DNA of 64,000 nt from Oceanisphaera pacifica (GCF_017498065.1 NZ_JAGDFX010000008.1:62001-126000), one strand, 5' to 3'. Counted from the stretch's first letter, positions 34,621-43,437 are shown. Numbers and translations are program-made. Notes: generated by a model not told the origin, from the letters alone.

Positions 34621-35513
34621 AAGCAGGCTCCAGGCAATAGGGCTTTATTGGTGATGGCAGCTAGCTGCTGGTGATCCGCGAGCGCCAGCGGATATTGGGC
34701 CGGATTAAGCCGATAATCGGCTGAGCAATCGACCAGCCATTGCTGCATAACATAGCCGAGCAAGGCTTCTCGTATTTCTAGGTTAAGCCGATCTTGGTGC
34801 ATGCCATAATCGAGTGCTATGGCCTGTGGGTACGGCAATTTAGGGTGTGCCATTAAAGTGAGCGGCAAAATATGATGCCAGCTGGCATCTTGTGCCTGCT
34901 GCTCGCAGTCAGTTACTGTTTGGTCTAGCGGCTGAATACGGGTAAAGCGAGTTAATACAAAATCACGAAAGCTCTGGCTGCGTCGGTCGAAGGCGCGTAC
35001 ATGCCAGCGCCGACCGTTATTGACTAAAGTGTGAGGCACCAACTCGCGACTTTGCTGGCCAGAAGACAAAGAAACATAATCGCAGCTAATGGCTTGGCGT
35101 TGGCTAATGGCCAGCAGCAGCGGCGCTAATAACTGTTCGGCCGGCATAATAGTGGGCACCGCATTCAAGCAAATACCGCTCAGGTTCGGCCCCATGGTGA
35201 GCCCTTGCCAAGCGTGCTTGCTGAGTTGGTCGAGTATCAGCTGGGGATCATGTTCGAACAATGGGGCAAAAGCCGCGGTGCGGTAATACAGCTTGGTATC
35301 GTGGCGCAGCGTTAGGTTGTTGGGGGCTAATTCTCGATAAAGAGCTAAATCACGAGTGCCCGATGCCAGACCGGTTTTAAAGGTTTGCAGCAAGTCGGTG
35401 CGCGCCACTTGGCCAAAATAATGTAAACAACAGTCGATAAAACGCAGCCGCTCACGCTGGGCATGAGGGTAAGCAGTAAGGTCCAGTGTTTGTGACATAA
35501 AATCTTGAGACAT
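34617..35513 (-). CDS. WYL-domain transcriptional regulator of the Wadjet operon (BrxR/CapW-like)
   Basis: 298 residues. The N-terminal winged helix-turn-helix (about 1-90) carries the pattern RLRFIDCCLHYFGQVARTDLL. A WYL domain follows in the middle (ISCDYVSLSSGQQ ... RRWHVRAFDRRSQSFRDF), and a short C-terminal domain completes the BrxR/CapW architecture of defence-island repressors. It is first in the operon and overlaps jetA. The promoter upstream is overlaid by two palindromes that are the likely binding sites. Start at 35513 is taken; an ATG five codons in is possible. Confidence 0.87.
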   Translation of the reverse strand: MSQDFMSQTLDLTAYPHAQRERLRFIDCCLHYFGQVARTDLLQTFKTGLASGTRDLALYRELAPNNLTLRHDTKLYYRTAAFAPLFEHDPQLILDQLSKHAWQGLTMGPNLSGICLNAVPTIMPAEQLLAPLLLAISQRQAISCDYVSLSSGQQSRELVPHTLVNNGRRWHVRAFDRRSQSFRDFVLTRFTRIQPLDQTVTDCEQQAQDASWHHILPLTLMAHPKLPYPQAIALDYGMHQDRLNLEIREALLGYVMQQWLVDCSADYRLNPAQYPLALADHQQLAAITNKALLPGACL

Positions 35514-35541
35514 AGTAGCCAGCCAATAATGAACATGACTG

Positions 35542-35589
35542 AATCATAATGATTAGACCGGCATGGTGCAATCATTATGATTAGATCGG
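35542..35589 (-). promoter_or_regulatory. Wadjet operon promoter with twin palindromic operators
   Basis: On the minus strand TTGCAC (plus coordinates 35566-35571) and TATGAT (35543-35548) are separated by exactly 17 bp. A 13-bp palindrome AATCATAATGATT (35542-35554) covers the -10; its partner AATCATTATGATT (35570-35582) abuts the -35. Both are followed by AGACCGG or AGATCGG, making a 20-bp direct repeat 28 bp apart. This is a repression layout, most likely for the WYL protein. Confidence 0.75.
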
Positions 35590-35710
35590 GTTGTTTTACT
35601 CCAGCTCTAAGGCGAGATCCTGACCTGCGTGAGGAAGACGTCTGAAATACAGCGCCAACAACAAAACACCGCATGATATGAACGGTACTAATTTTACTTA
35701 GATATGAGAG

Positions 35711-36580
35711 TCACTGCCGGCAAATTTCATCACAGGCGGAGATCAAGCGTTCGGCCAGCATTTTGCTGTGGGTAGAGAGCTTATCTTGGGCGTGTAGGGT
35801 GAGCTCTAGGTTGGGCACGGCGGGTAGGCCGTCTTGCTCGGTTAAAATTCTATGTTCTGGCGTAACCAAGCGCCGTGGTAACAGTGATATGCCAAAGCCG
35901 GCTTCTACGGCACAGCACACGCCAGACAAGCTGGTGCTGACATACGCGAGTCGCCAGCTGCGTCCGAGTCGGTCGAAGGTGTGGGCCATTTCGCTACGAT
36001 ATAAACCGCCAATGGGAAAGGTCACTAATGGCACAGGGTCGCGACTAAGGTTGTTGCTGTGTAGGCTGTCAATCCAACATAGGGGCTCGGGCCAGCTGGC
36101 AAGGCCGGGGGCGCTGCTTTCGCGTTGTTTTACTAAGGCTAAATCCATATCGCTACCCTGAAACTCTTGCCAAATATCGCTGCATAGGCCGCTGGTTACT
36201 TCGAGTCGAATGCCGAGGTGCTGATTAGAAAAAGCCGCTAGGGTGGGCATAATGGCGTGAGTGGCAAAGTCTTCGGGTACCCCTAAACGAATTTTTTGTT
36301 GCTCGGCGCTAATGCTGGTTTGGGCTATGGCTTCGTTCATCATCTGCAAGATGCGCCTAGCATAGTTTAATACCCGCTCGCCTTCTAGAGTGGGGGTAAT
36401 GTAGCGTCCTTTGCGGTGTAATAGCTCGCAACCAAATTGCGCTTCTAGTTTGCGCACCTGTTGGCTAACGGTCGATTGAGTAAGATGGGTGCTTTCACCG
36501 GCACGAGTAAAGCTGCCGGTATCGGCCACCGCAATAAAGCTGCGTAGTAAAATGGGATCTAAAGTAACGTTTAAGTTCAT
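35711..36580 (-). CDS. LysR-family transcriptional regulator
   Basis: About 289 residues from the ATG at 36580 (MNLNVTLDPILLRSF); an upstream TTG at 36598 is less likely. N-terminal helix-turn-helix with TQSTVSQQVRKLEAQFG and a C-terminal substrate-binding domain. It is divergent from the ureidoglycine aminohydrolase gene, separated by 388 bp, so control of that gene is possible. It is separate from the defence cassette, which is read in the same direction but has its own promoter. Confidence 0.88.
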   Translation of the reverse strand: MNLNVTLDPILLRSFIAVADTGSFTRAGESTHLTQSTVSQQVRKLEAQFGCELLHRKGRYITPTLEGERVLNYARRILQMMNEAIAQTSISAEQQKIRLGVPEDFATHAIMPTLAAFSNQHLGIRLEVTSGLCSDIWQEFQGSDMDLALVKQRESSAPGLASWPEPLCWIDSLHSNNLSRDPVPLVTFPIGGLYRSEMAHTFDRLGRSWRLAYVSTSLSGVCCAVEAGFGISLLPRRLVTPEHRILTEQDGLPAVPNLELTLHAQDKLSTHSKMLAERLISACDEICRQ

Positions 36581-36968
36581 GGTTTTCTCTGAATGCAATG
36601 AAGGGTGAAGAGGGCAACATAAGAACAGCTGTAAGCGATCAGCTTTAAGCCGTCAGTTAAAAGCAACAGCAAAACACATGCTAGTATCGAGTATGACGAA
36701 GTTTCAGGGACTCGTTTTAAGTATTAGTAATTAAAGCATTTCAAGCTTAGCGCTGTTCTCTTTGTCGTGCTCTTCACTCTTTACCCCTCGCACTGTACTG
36801 GGTAGTGGCTTAGCCACTAGTTTCCATTAAATTATTTAATTTATCAATCTAGATGCTTTGTTATACAATAACGAGGTTGAAATAAGACACTATCATTTAA
36901 ACAGCTATGCCGTTCGGCGTGGCTTTTGTCGGCAACTGGCCGGCCCCTCGTATTAAAGGACAGAAATC
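36581..36968. other. 388-bp divergent intergenic region
   Basis: No gene seen. It contains a family A repeat (36626-36662), an AT-rich stretch at about 36830-36900 that is the likely promoter region of the ureidoglycine aminohydrolase gene, and a short GCCG-TT-CGGC hairpin near 36909. AAAGGA precedes the ATG at 36969. Confidence 0.5.
36626..36662. repeat. Intergenic repeat, family A
   Basis: AACAGCTGTAAGCGATCAGC followed by TTTAAGCCGTCAGTTAA. It matches 20741-20775 and 61767-61803 over most of its length. Confidence 0.7.
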
Positions 36969-37814
36969 ATGGCCCGTAATACCTATTATGCACCTAAGGG
37001 CGGTTTGCCGCCTCAAACTCAGCTGATCCACGATCGTGCTGTATTTACTGAAGCTTATGCCGTTATTCCTAAAGGTGTCATGAGCGACATCGTTACCAGC
37101 TTCTTGCCTTTTTGGGATGAAACTCGCCTGTGGGTTATCGCGCGCCCGTTAAGCGGTTTCGCTGAGACTTTCTCACACTACATCATGGAAGTTTCTCCAA
37201 AAGGTGGTAGTGATAAGCCTGAGCTAGATAAAGGCGCAGAAGGCGTTATTTTTATCGTTGAAGGTGAAATGACGCTGACCCTAGAAGGCAAAGAGCACCA
37301 CATGGACTTAGGCGGTTACGCTTACTTGCCAGCCGGCGCCAACTGGAGCGTTCGCAACAACAGTGGCGAGCCTGTACGTTTCCATTGGTTGCGTAAAGCG
37401 TACGAATTTGTTGATGGTATTGATGTACCAGAAGCGTTCGTAACTAACGAAAATGACATTGAGCCTACGCCAATGCCAGACACTAACGATGCATGGGCAA
37501 CCACTCGTTTCACTGATCCAACGGATCTGCGTCACGATATGCACGTGAACATTGTAACTTTCCAGCCAGGCGGCGTTATTCCATTCGACGAAACTCACGT
37601 TATGGAACACGGTCTGTATGTATTGGAAGGTAAAGCGGTTTACCACTTGAACCAAGACTGGGTTGAAGTTGAAGCAGGCGACTACATGTGGTTGCGCGCT
37701 TTCTGCCCACAAGCTTGCTACGCTTCTGGCCCAACTCGCTTCCGTTACTTGCTATACAAAGACGTTAACCGTCACATGGTGTTGAACTCTTCACCTGCTT
37801 ACCGCGGCCGCTAA
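36969..37814 (+). CDS. allE: (S)-ureidoglycine aminohydrolase (bicupin)
   Basis: 281 residues forming two cupin domains. The C-terminal cupin holds the manganese-site motif with HVMEHGLYVLEGKAVY, and both halves show the PxG turn. The enzyme converts (S)-ureidoglycine to (S)-ureidoglycolate with ammonia release, late in allantoin degradation. Codon use is strongly biased (cgt, ggt, gaa, aac), suggesting high expression. No allantoinase or allantoate amidohydrolase gene is nearby. A strong terminator follows. Divergent from a LysR gene. Confidence 0.9.
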   Translation: MARNTYYAPKGGLPPQTQLIHDRAVFTEAYAVIPKGVMSDIVTSFLPFWDETRLWVIARPLSGFAETFSHYIMEVSPKGGSDKPELDKGAEGVIFIVEGEMTLTLEGKEHHMDLGGYAYLPAGANWSVRNNSGEPVRFHWLRKAYEFVDGIDVPEAFVTNENDIEPTPMPDTNDAWATTRFTDPTDLRHDMHVNIVTFQPGGVIPFDETHVMEHGLYVLEGKAVYHLNQDWVEVEAGDYMWLRAFCPQACYASGPTRFRYLLYKDVNRHMVLNSSPAYRGR

Positions 37815-37856
37815 GCCACAGTAAGTTGCAGCTTTTTAGTTGCAGCAAGTAAATTA

Positions 37857-37885
37857 AAAGGGCAGCCCACGGGTTGCCCTTTTTA
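37857..37885 (+). terminator. Terminator of the ureidoglycine aminohydrolase gene
   Basis: The stem AAAAGGGCAGCC / GGTTGCCCTTTT (one G-T pair) runs into T residues, 43 bp after the stop codon. A family C repeat follows it. Confidence 0.88.
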
Positions 37886-37889
37886 ATGC

Positions 37890-37982
37890 GTATGAGACGC
37901 CGTGCGCCTTACGCTATACGTCTTACGTCTCTAAGGTCTCGTTTTGTGTTTAACGTACCGCGTAGGACGTAAAGCGTATGGC
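37890..37982. repeat. Palindromic intergenic repeat, family C (copy 2)
   Basis: Arms ACGCTATACGTCTTACG (37911-37927) and CGTAGGACGTAAAGCGT (37961-37977) are inverted copies matching at 15 of 17 positions. The right end GTAAAGCGTATGGC matches the repeat at 6690-6775. It lies between the aminohydrolase terminator and the yjjG stop. Confidence 0.7.
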
Positions 37983-37988
37983 TTTCCC

Positions 37989-38663
37989 TTACCCCAACAA
38001 CAACCGCTGTAATTGCTGTAGTGAACTGACTTGATAATGCGGCTGTATGCCTTTGGGGGTAGGGTGGCCGGCGCTATTGAGCCAGCAGGTGTCTATGCCG
38101 GCATTAAGGCCACCTAAAATATCCGAGTGCGGATTATCACCCACCATTAAAATTTGCTCTTTGGGTGGATGGCCCATCAGCGTAAAGGCATGCTCAAAAA
38201 TAGCCACATCGGGTTTAGCCACACCCACTTGTTCTGAGATGACTAAGGTATCAAATGCTTGTTGCCAGCCGGCACGGGTTAAGCGGATATGTTGCATAGC
38301 GCTAAAGCCATTGGTAATAATGCCCAGTTTCGCTTTACCCTGTAGTGCTGATATTAACTCAGGCGCGCCGGGCAAGGGCGGCGATACCTCGGCCATGGCA
38401 CTTAGGTAGTCTTGATTAAGGCGCTCTGTGGTTACATTTAACCGCTCAGCCCAGTCTTTAAATCGAATATGTTGTAATTGAGCGGCATTAATGGTGCCGT
38501 TTTGATAATCCACCCACAGTGGCGCACTTAAGGTGCGATAGTCTTGGTAGTCTTGTGCAGTAAAATTAACGTCAAAAGTCTCAAACATACGCGTTAAGCC
38601 AAGAAACGCATCAAAATGAAATAACGTTTCATCGGCATCAAACAAAACCCACGAATAACGCAT
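37989..38663 (-). CDS. yjjG: Pyrimidine 5'-nucleotidase YjjG (HAD superfamily)
   Basis: 224 residues. HAD motif I FDADETLF near the start, motif II ITNGFSA, lysine in VGVAKPD and motif IV VGDNPHSDILGG. Very close to E. coli YjjG along the length, including the segment LWVDYQNGTI. It dephosphorylates dUMP, UMP and non-canonical pyrimidine nucleotides and so keeps them out of DNA. It is convergent with the aminohydrolase gene. Confidence 0.93.
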   Translation of the reverse strand: MRYSWVLFDADETLFHFDAFLGLTRMFETFDVNFTAQDYQDYRTLSAPLWVDYQNGTINAAQLQHIRFKDWAERLNVTTERLNQDYLSAMAEVSPPLPGAPELISALQGKAKLGIITNGFSAMQHIRLTRAGWQQAFDTLVISEQVGVAKPDVAIFEHAFTLMGHPPKEQILMVGDNPHSDILGGLNAGIDTCWLNSAGHPTPKGIQPHYQVSSLQQLQRLLLG

Positions 38664-38853
38664 AGTGTTATTGCCCTTATTTATTGTCGCTGCTTGCTAG
38701 CTTTTAGCATAAATGCGGTTAGTGTAGAGGGTTCGCCCGAGTAAAGACAAGTTTTGCTAATAGTTAGTGGCTGTTTATGCTGCTTTGGGCTGTGAGTTTT
38801 GGCGCTTATTAATAGCGCGGTGTGTTATTTACTTTGTGATACAAGGCAACAGC

Positions 38854-39462
38854 ATGGAATTTTCTAACTGGTTAGCGCTGGCCACTATTTGTGTGGTAGG
38901 AGCTATTAGCCCTGGGCCAAGCTTGGCGGTGGTTATGCGTAATACCATGAAAGGTGGGCAAAGCCATGGGGTGCTAACGGCCATTGGTCATGGTACGGGC
39001 GTGGGCTTATATGCACTGTTAACCGCCTTGGGGTTGGCGCTGGTTATTGCCAATCACCCTTTGTTATTTGACGGCATTCGTTATGGGGGCGCCGCCTTTT
39101 TAGCTTGGTTGGGTATTAAGGCGTTATTGGCTAAACCGAGTACCCAAGATGAGGGAGAAAGGGTACAGCAGGTGGCCGGCCGACAAGGCGCGTTTGAAGG
39201 TTTTATGGTGGCGTTTTTAAACCCACAATTAGCTATCTTTTTTGTGGCCTTGTTTAGTCAGTTTGTTCATGCCGATACCAATTGGCAGCAAAGCAGCATT
39301 ATGATGCTAACCGCTGGCGGGATAGATGCACTTTGGTATGTGCTGGTGGCCTTGGTGCTTTCTCGTGGACCGGTATTAGTCTGGCTAAAAGCCAAGTCAA
39401 CTTGGTTAGATAGGCTAAGCGGTGTGGTGCTTTTAGCATTGGCACTTAAAGTTGTGCTATAG
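38854..39462 (+). CDS. LysE/RhtB-family amino acid exporter
   Basis: 202 residues from the ATG at 38854 (MEFSNWLALATICVVGAISPGPSLAVV); a longer frame to 38767 has no family support. Six membrane segments and the conserved GAISPGPSLAVVMRN start, then FLNPQLAIFFVALFSQF in the middle. Members export amino acids such as threonine, homoserine or lysine; the substrate is not predictable. It stands alone, divergent from yjjG. Confidence 0.88.
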   Translation: MEFSNWLALATICVVGAISPGPSLAVVMRNTMKGGQSHGVLTAIGHGTGVGLYALLTALGLALVIANHPLLFDGIRYGGAAFLAWLGIKALLAKPSTQDEGERVQQVAGRQGAFEGFMVAFLNPQLAIFFVALFSQFVHADTNWQQSSIMMLTAGGIDALWYVLVALVLSRGPVLVWLKAKSTWLDRLSGVVLLALALKVVL

Positions 39463-39825
39463 CTTTTTTTGAACTGAATAGGTCTTAGCTTGCTGTTTTG
39501 TAATTATGTAAATGTGACCTAGCTTAAAGATTGCTACATCGGGTGATCGCGCATATAGGCCAATAAAAGCGTATTTTACGAGCTTGTTATCTCTATGTAA
39601 CGCTTTGTATTAATTGAGTTTGTTTGCTTTTTTTTTTGCTGCTGCGCCCCCATTTTTTGCGGTTGCTGCGCTATTGTCTTTTAGTCGTAGAGCGGCTTGT
39701 TTATTTTTGACATGAGTAAATAATGTCTGGGTATTCAACACGATTTAACCAATATGCAGCGCATATACAATGTATAGCGATGCCTAGCGCAGACCTAGTC
39801 AGGCGCAGTAGCAGGAGACTTTAGA
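39463..39825. other. 363-bp region upstream of the CoA-transferase gene
   Basis: No gene seen. It includes a run of ten or so T residues (about 39630) after AT-rich sequence, and the short perfect inverted repeat ATATGC-AGC-GCATAT at 39752-39766, 60 bp before the next ATG, which may be an operator. AGGAG precedes the ATG at 39826. Confidence 0.45.
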
Positions 39826-41367
39826 ATGTTTGATGAAGCAATCACGGCACAACGTTGCCAGTGGGCACCTTGGCAAAGCAAACTCTGTTCAGCTGAACAA
39901 GCCGCTGCGTTAATTAAAGACGGTATGACGGTCGGCATGAGTGGATTTACTCGTGCCGGTGAAGCGAAAGCCGTACCGATGGCGTTGGCCGAAATGGCCA
40001 AAACAAACCCGCTGTCTATTACGTTAATGACAGGGGCTTCTTTGGGTAATGACCTAGACCGTTTGTTAACAGAAGCCAATGTATTGGCACGCCGTATGCC
40101 ATTCCAAGTGGATAGTACATTGCGTAAAGCGATTAACGACGGCAAAGTGATGTTTATTGATCAGCACTTGTCAGAAACCGTCGAGCAGTTGCGTAATCAT
40201 CAGTTGCCTAAAGTTGATGTGGCTGTGATTGAAGCTTGCGCTATTACCGAGGGCGGCGGCATTGTGCCCACTACGTCATTGGGTAACTCGGCCAGTTTTG
40301 CTATGGATGCCGATAAGGTCATTATTGAATTAAACTTAGCTGCTCCCTTAGCGCTGCAAGGCTTGCATGATGTGTATTTCCCTGAAATGCGCCCCGAGCG
40401 TACGCCTGTGCCCGTGGTTGCCCCTAACTCGCGCATTGGTGGTACTGAAATTGCTATTGATCCGTCAAAAATTGCGGCCATTGTGGTTTCTAATATTCCT
40501 GATAGCCCTTCTACGGTATTGCCGCCAGACGAAGAGACTCAAAGTATTGCGGATCACTTAATTAAGTTTTTTACGTATGAAGTTGAGTCGGGGCACTTAA
40601 CGCCGTCGTTATTGCCGCTGCAAGCTGGTATTGGCACTATGGCGAACGCGGTAATGAGCGGTTTTGCTCATGGCCCTTTTAAAAACCTCACCATGTATTC
40701 AGAAGTGCTGCAAGACTGTACCTTTGATTTGCTCGATGCCGGCGTAATGGACTTTGCATCAGGCTGTTCAATTACGCTGTCTGAAGAGCGTGGCAAAACG
40801 GTGTGGAATAACCTAGATAAATATCGCGACCGTTTAATTTTACGCCCGCAAGAAATCTCAAATTTGCCAGAAGTGGTGCGTCGCCTTGGTATTATTGCTG
40901 TTAACACGGCACTAGAAGCCGATATTTACGGTAACGTTAACTCTACTCATGTGTGCGGAACGCGCATGATGAATGGTGTGGGTGGCTCGGGTGACTTTGC
41001 TCGTAATGCTCATATGTCGATTTTTGTGACTAAGTCTGTGGCTAAAAACGGCGATATTTCTAGTTTTGTGCCTTTTGTTAGCCATGTAGATCATAACGAG
41101 CACGATGTTGATATTTTAGTGTCTGAGCATGGCTTGGCTGATTTGCGAGGCCTAGCACCCCGTGAACGTGCACAAGTGATTATTAATAACTGTGTCGATC
41201 CTAGCTATCGCCCTGCATTGCAAGCTTACTTTGATGAAGCCTGTGAGCGCGGTGGCCATACCCCACATTGTTTAGAGAAAGCACTGTCGTGGCACCATGC
41301 GGTGAATGTAGAAGGCAGTATGCGCAGCTTTATTAAAGAGCAAGAGTTAGCCGAAGCTGAAGCATAG
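39826..41367 (+). CDS. Acetyl-CoA hydrolase / succinyl-CoA:acetate CoA-transferase
   Basis: 513 residues, full length for the class I CoA-transferase Cat1/AarC group. The catalytic glutamate is Glu293 in MYSEVLQD, and the glycine-rich GVGGSGDFARNA segment lies late in the protein. The enzyme moves CoA between succinyl-CoA and acetate (acetate use or a bypass of succinyl-CoA synthetase) or hydrolyses acetyl-CoA. It is monocistronic with a long leader and its own terminator. Confidence 0.92.
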   Translation: MFDEAITAQRCQWAPWQSKLCSAEQAAALIKDGMTVGMSGFTRAGEAKAVPMALAEMAKTNPLSITLMTGASLGNDLDRLLTEANVLARRMPFQVDSTLRKAINDGKVMFIDQHLSETVEQLRNHQLPKVDVAVIEACAITEGGGIVPTTSLGNSASFAMDADKVIIELNLAAPLALQGLHDVYFPEMRPERTPVPVVAPNSRIGGTEIAIDPSKIAAIVVSNIPDSPSTVLPPDEETQSIADHLIKFFTYEVESGHLTPSLLPLQAGIGTMANAVMSGFAHGPFKNLTMYSEVLQDCTFDLLDAGVMDFASGCSITLSEERGKTVWNNLDKYRDRLILRPQEISNLPEVVRRLGIIAVNTALEADIYGNVNSTHVCGTRMMNGVGGSGDFARNAHMSIFVTKSVAKNGDISSFVPFVSHVDHNEHDVDILVSEHGLADLRGLAPRERAQVIINNCVDPSYRPALQAYFDEACERGGHTPHCLEKALSWHHAVNVEGSMRSFIKEQELAEAEA

Positions 41368-41387
41368 TTACAGATAAAGTGAAATAT

Positions 41388-41423
41388 AAAGCCCGTTTAG
41401 CGATAGCTAAGCGGGCTTTTTTT
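41388..41423 (+). terminator. Terminator of the CoA-transferase gene
   Basis: A 13-bp stem (AAAGCCCGTTTAG / CTAAGCGGGCTTT, one G-T pair) with a CGATAG loop is followed by a T-run, 20 bp after the stop. Confidence 0.92.
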
Positions 41424-41804
41424 ATTATTTTTAATATTTGGTGAAAAGGTAAGTCAGTGTTGCTCGCTGGGTTAAGCGTGTAAGGCGATGTTCTGGCAAA
41501 GGTAAGCAGAAAGACAGAGCATTCAATACGGCACTAAAAGTTGTTTTTTACGATTAGGGCTACCCTCGCTTTGTTAGAATAGTTGTGCGCTAGATCAAGT
41601 TTTGTTAGGATATTTGCGCAAGTTACTGCGGTTTTCCTGATTTAACCAGCAAGATCTAAGCATTAACCTAAAAGTAACAAAATAGCTTACCTGTAATAGA
41701 AAGGCGTAAACAGAATTTGTTACAACTCAATAAAACGATAACAATTAAATAGAAAGCCCATTTAGGGCCGTTCATTTCTTATCATTATCCACCGGACTTA
41801 GCCG
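41424..41804. other. Intergenic region upstream of the cyo operon
   Basis: About 380 bp without a supported gene, AT-rich after 41640. It probably holds cyo operon promoter elements, but no confident -35/-10 pair or oxygen-regulator box was identified. Half of an FNR-like site (ATCAA near 41594) lacks its partner. Confidence 0.4.
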
Positions 41805-42218
41805 TTGAACCCTACACCTTTGCTTACGCTGACTGATAAATGGCACGACATAGCGTCGTTGTCACAAATTGGCGTGGATGGCGTAGGCGTGGTTAGCTTG
41901 GTGATGATGTTAGAAGTAATCAGTGAATGGTTATTATCTTGGGCCGGTTTGTCGGGTGATGTGCTTGAATATCAAGCTCAACTTAGTGACTTACTGCCCA
42001 TAGAGACTATTCAATCTCTTATTATTACTAGCTTGCTCGTCTTTGTGCCTTTATTACTGCAGTGGCTATTATTGCTGTTGTATTTGCTGCTGCAAACGCT
42101 GCATTGGCCACGCTTAACCTCGGTTAAGCCCAATTTTGACTCTCCGCTCCCACAATACAGCGTACTGCGCTCCGATCACGGCTGCCGCGCTCCCCCTTTG
42201 GCCCTCTCTGGGTTTTAG
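41805..42218 (+). CDS. Possible small membrane protein (uncertain)
   Basis: An open frame of 137 residues beginning at TTG. The centre has a strongly hydrophobic stretch (SLLVFVPLLLQWLLLLLYLLL) after an amphipathic N-terminal part, which would fit an inner-membrane protein. Against it: no ATG or clear ribosome-binding site, and a C-terminal end that looks non-coding (Pro/Arg-rich). No family is recognised. It may be a genuine unknown, a fragment, or chance. Confidence 0.3.
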   Translation: MNPTPLLTLTDKWHDIASLSQIGVDGVGVVSLVMMLEVISEWLLSWAGLSGDVLEYQAQLSDLLPIETIQSLIITSLLVFVPLLLQWLLLLLYLLLQTLHWPRLTSVKPNFDSPLPQYSVLRSDHGCRAPPLALSGF

Positions 42219-42418
42219 CACTCCTTAGGCTCAAATAAGTACTTTTACTGATGCTTGCTGCTGACTTTTAGTTAGTTAACACAGTAAAGACTGGTTGACG
42301 TCTGCATTCGAGTGTTTGCCCCATATTGGGTCTGCGTGTTGTTAATTATTGCGCATTTGCTTGTTTGGTTTATGCCCGCAAATGTAGCTTATTCATCTAC
42401 ACGGATACCTCTCATGGT

Positions 42419-42454
42419 CTTATCGCTTGGCGATAAGGTAATTCCTTAAGGAAT
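42419..42454. promoter_or_regulatory. Two adjacent palindromes in the cyoA leader
   Basis: CTTATCGC-TTG-GCGATAAG (42419-42437) is a perfect 8-bp stem with a 3-base loop, and ATTCCTTAAGGAAT (42441-42454) is a perfect 14-bp palindrome immediately after. They end 20 bp before the cyoA ATG, so they fall either in the promoter or in the mRNA leader just ahead of the ribosome-binding site. Function unknown. Confidence 0.45.
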
Positions 42455-42474
42455 AGGGGAAAGGGTTCTTGTTT

Positions 42475-43437
42475 ATGCAAAACCTAGTTATTCGAAATTC
42501 ATTACTGTCGGCTTTAAAAACCGCGTTGATTGCTGGCACAAGCGCCTTAATGCTGGCCGGTTGCCAAGGCGGCGTGCTTGACCCTAAGGGCCAAGTGGGC
42601 GTCGATGAAAAGCACCTGATCGTGATCGCCACGCTCTTGATGCTAATTGTGGTGGTGCCGGTTATTTTTATGACGCTGTTTTTTGCGTGGAAATATCGCG
42701 AAGGCCGCACCCAAGAAATCTATACACCTAAGTGGTCGCACTCCACCAAAATCGAGTTAGTGGTGTGGATTATTCCCATCATTATTGTGGCAATTCTAGG
42801 AACCATAACTTGGCGCTCTACGCATGATTTGGATCCTTACAAGCCATTGGTGCATGAGAAAGATCACATAGTGGTAGAAGTTGTGTCACTGAATTGGAAA
42901 TGGTTGTTTATTTATCCTGAGCAAGGTGTGGCATCCATCAATGAGTTGGCGTTTCCTACCGATGTACCGGTGGAATTTAAGATAACGTCAGACACCACCA
43001 TGAACTCGTTTTTTATTCCGCAACTCGGTGGCCAAATTTATTCTATGGCCGGTATGGAAACCCAGCTGCACTTAATTGCCAATGAAGCCGGCACTTACGA
43101 CGGTTACTCCGCCAACTACAGTGGTGAAGGTTTTAGCGGTATGCAGTTTAAAGCCATAGCTACACCCGATGAAGCAGGCTTTGATGCTTGGGTTAATAAG
43201 CTCAAACAGTCACCCAACACCTTAAGCCCTGCGACTTATGCGCAGCTGGCTAAGCCGAGCGAAAATAACCCTGTGCAATATTTCGCAAATGTGAATCCAG
43301 GAATGTTCCACCACATCTTGCATCAGTTTATGCCGAGCATGCACGGCGAAAAAGCCGTGGCCAGTGAGCAGGGCCTAGATGCCTCGCACACAATGCACGA
43401 CATAAACGATGAGATGACCATGGAGACTGAAAAATAA
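42475..43437 (+). CDS. cyoA: Cytochrome bo-type quinol oxidase subunit II
   Basis: 320 residues from the ATG at 42475, with AAGGG nine bases upstream; an upstream TTG (42469) is less likely. Lipoprotein signal with lipobox LAGC, two membrane segments and a periplasmic cupredoxin domain. The CuA ligands of cytochrome c oxidases are absent (the region reads [12 protein letters not shown]), so the electron donor is ubiquinol. A 1-bp overlap with cyoB (TAATG) starts the tightly packed operon. Confidence 0.94.
   Translation: MQNLVIRNSLLSALKTALIAGTSALMLAGCQGGVLDPKGQVGVDEKHLIVIATLLMLIVVVPVIFMTLFFAWKYREGRTQEIYTPKWSHSTKIELVVWIIPIIIVAILGTITWRSTHDLDPYKPLVHEKDHIVVEVVSLNWKWLFIYPEQGVASINELAFPTDVPVEFKITSDTTMNSFFIPQLGGQIYSMAGMETQLHLIANEAGTYDGYSANYSGEGFSGMQFKAIATPDEAGFDAWVNKLKQSPNTLSPATYAQLAKPSENNPVQYFANVNPGMFHHILHQFMPSMHGEKAVASEQGLDASHTMHDINDEMTMETEK

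Noticed and set aside
35345-35674. Reverse-strand ORF overlapping the WYL gene start and its promoter
   Set aside because: It would run through the operator region, and its frame conflicts with the clear WYL protein.
22298-35710. Prophage or integrative element with integrase and att sites
   Set aside because: No integrase, transposase, tRNA target or flanking direct repeats of att type were seen around the defence genes.
41588-41599. FNR/ANR-like site CGCTAGATCAAG and its inverted match near 52696
   Set aside because: Only one half of a TTGAT-N4-ATCAA box is present at each place, so an oxygen-regulator site is not supported.
42475-43437. Cytochrome c oxidase subunit II (CuA type)
   Set aside because: The cysteine ligands for CuA are absent; with the rest of the operon this is the quinol oxidase subunit CyoA.
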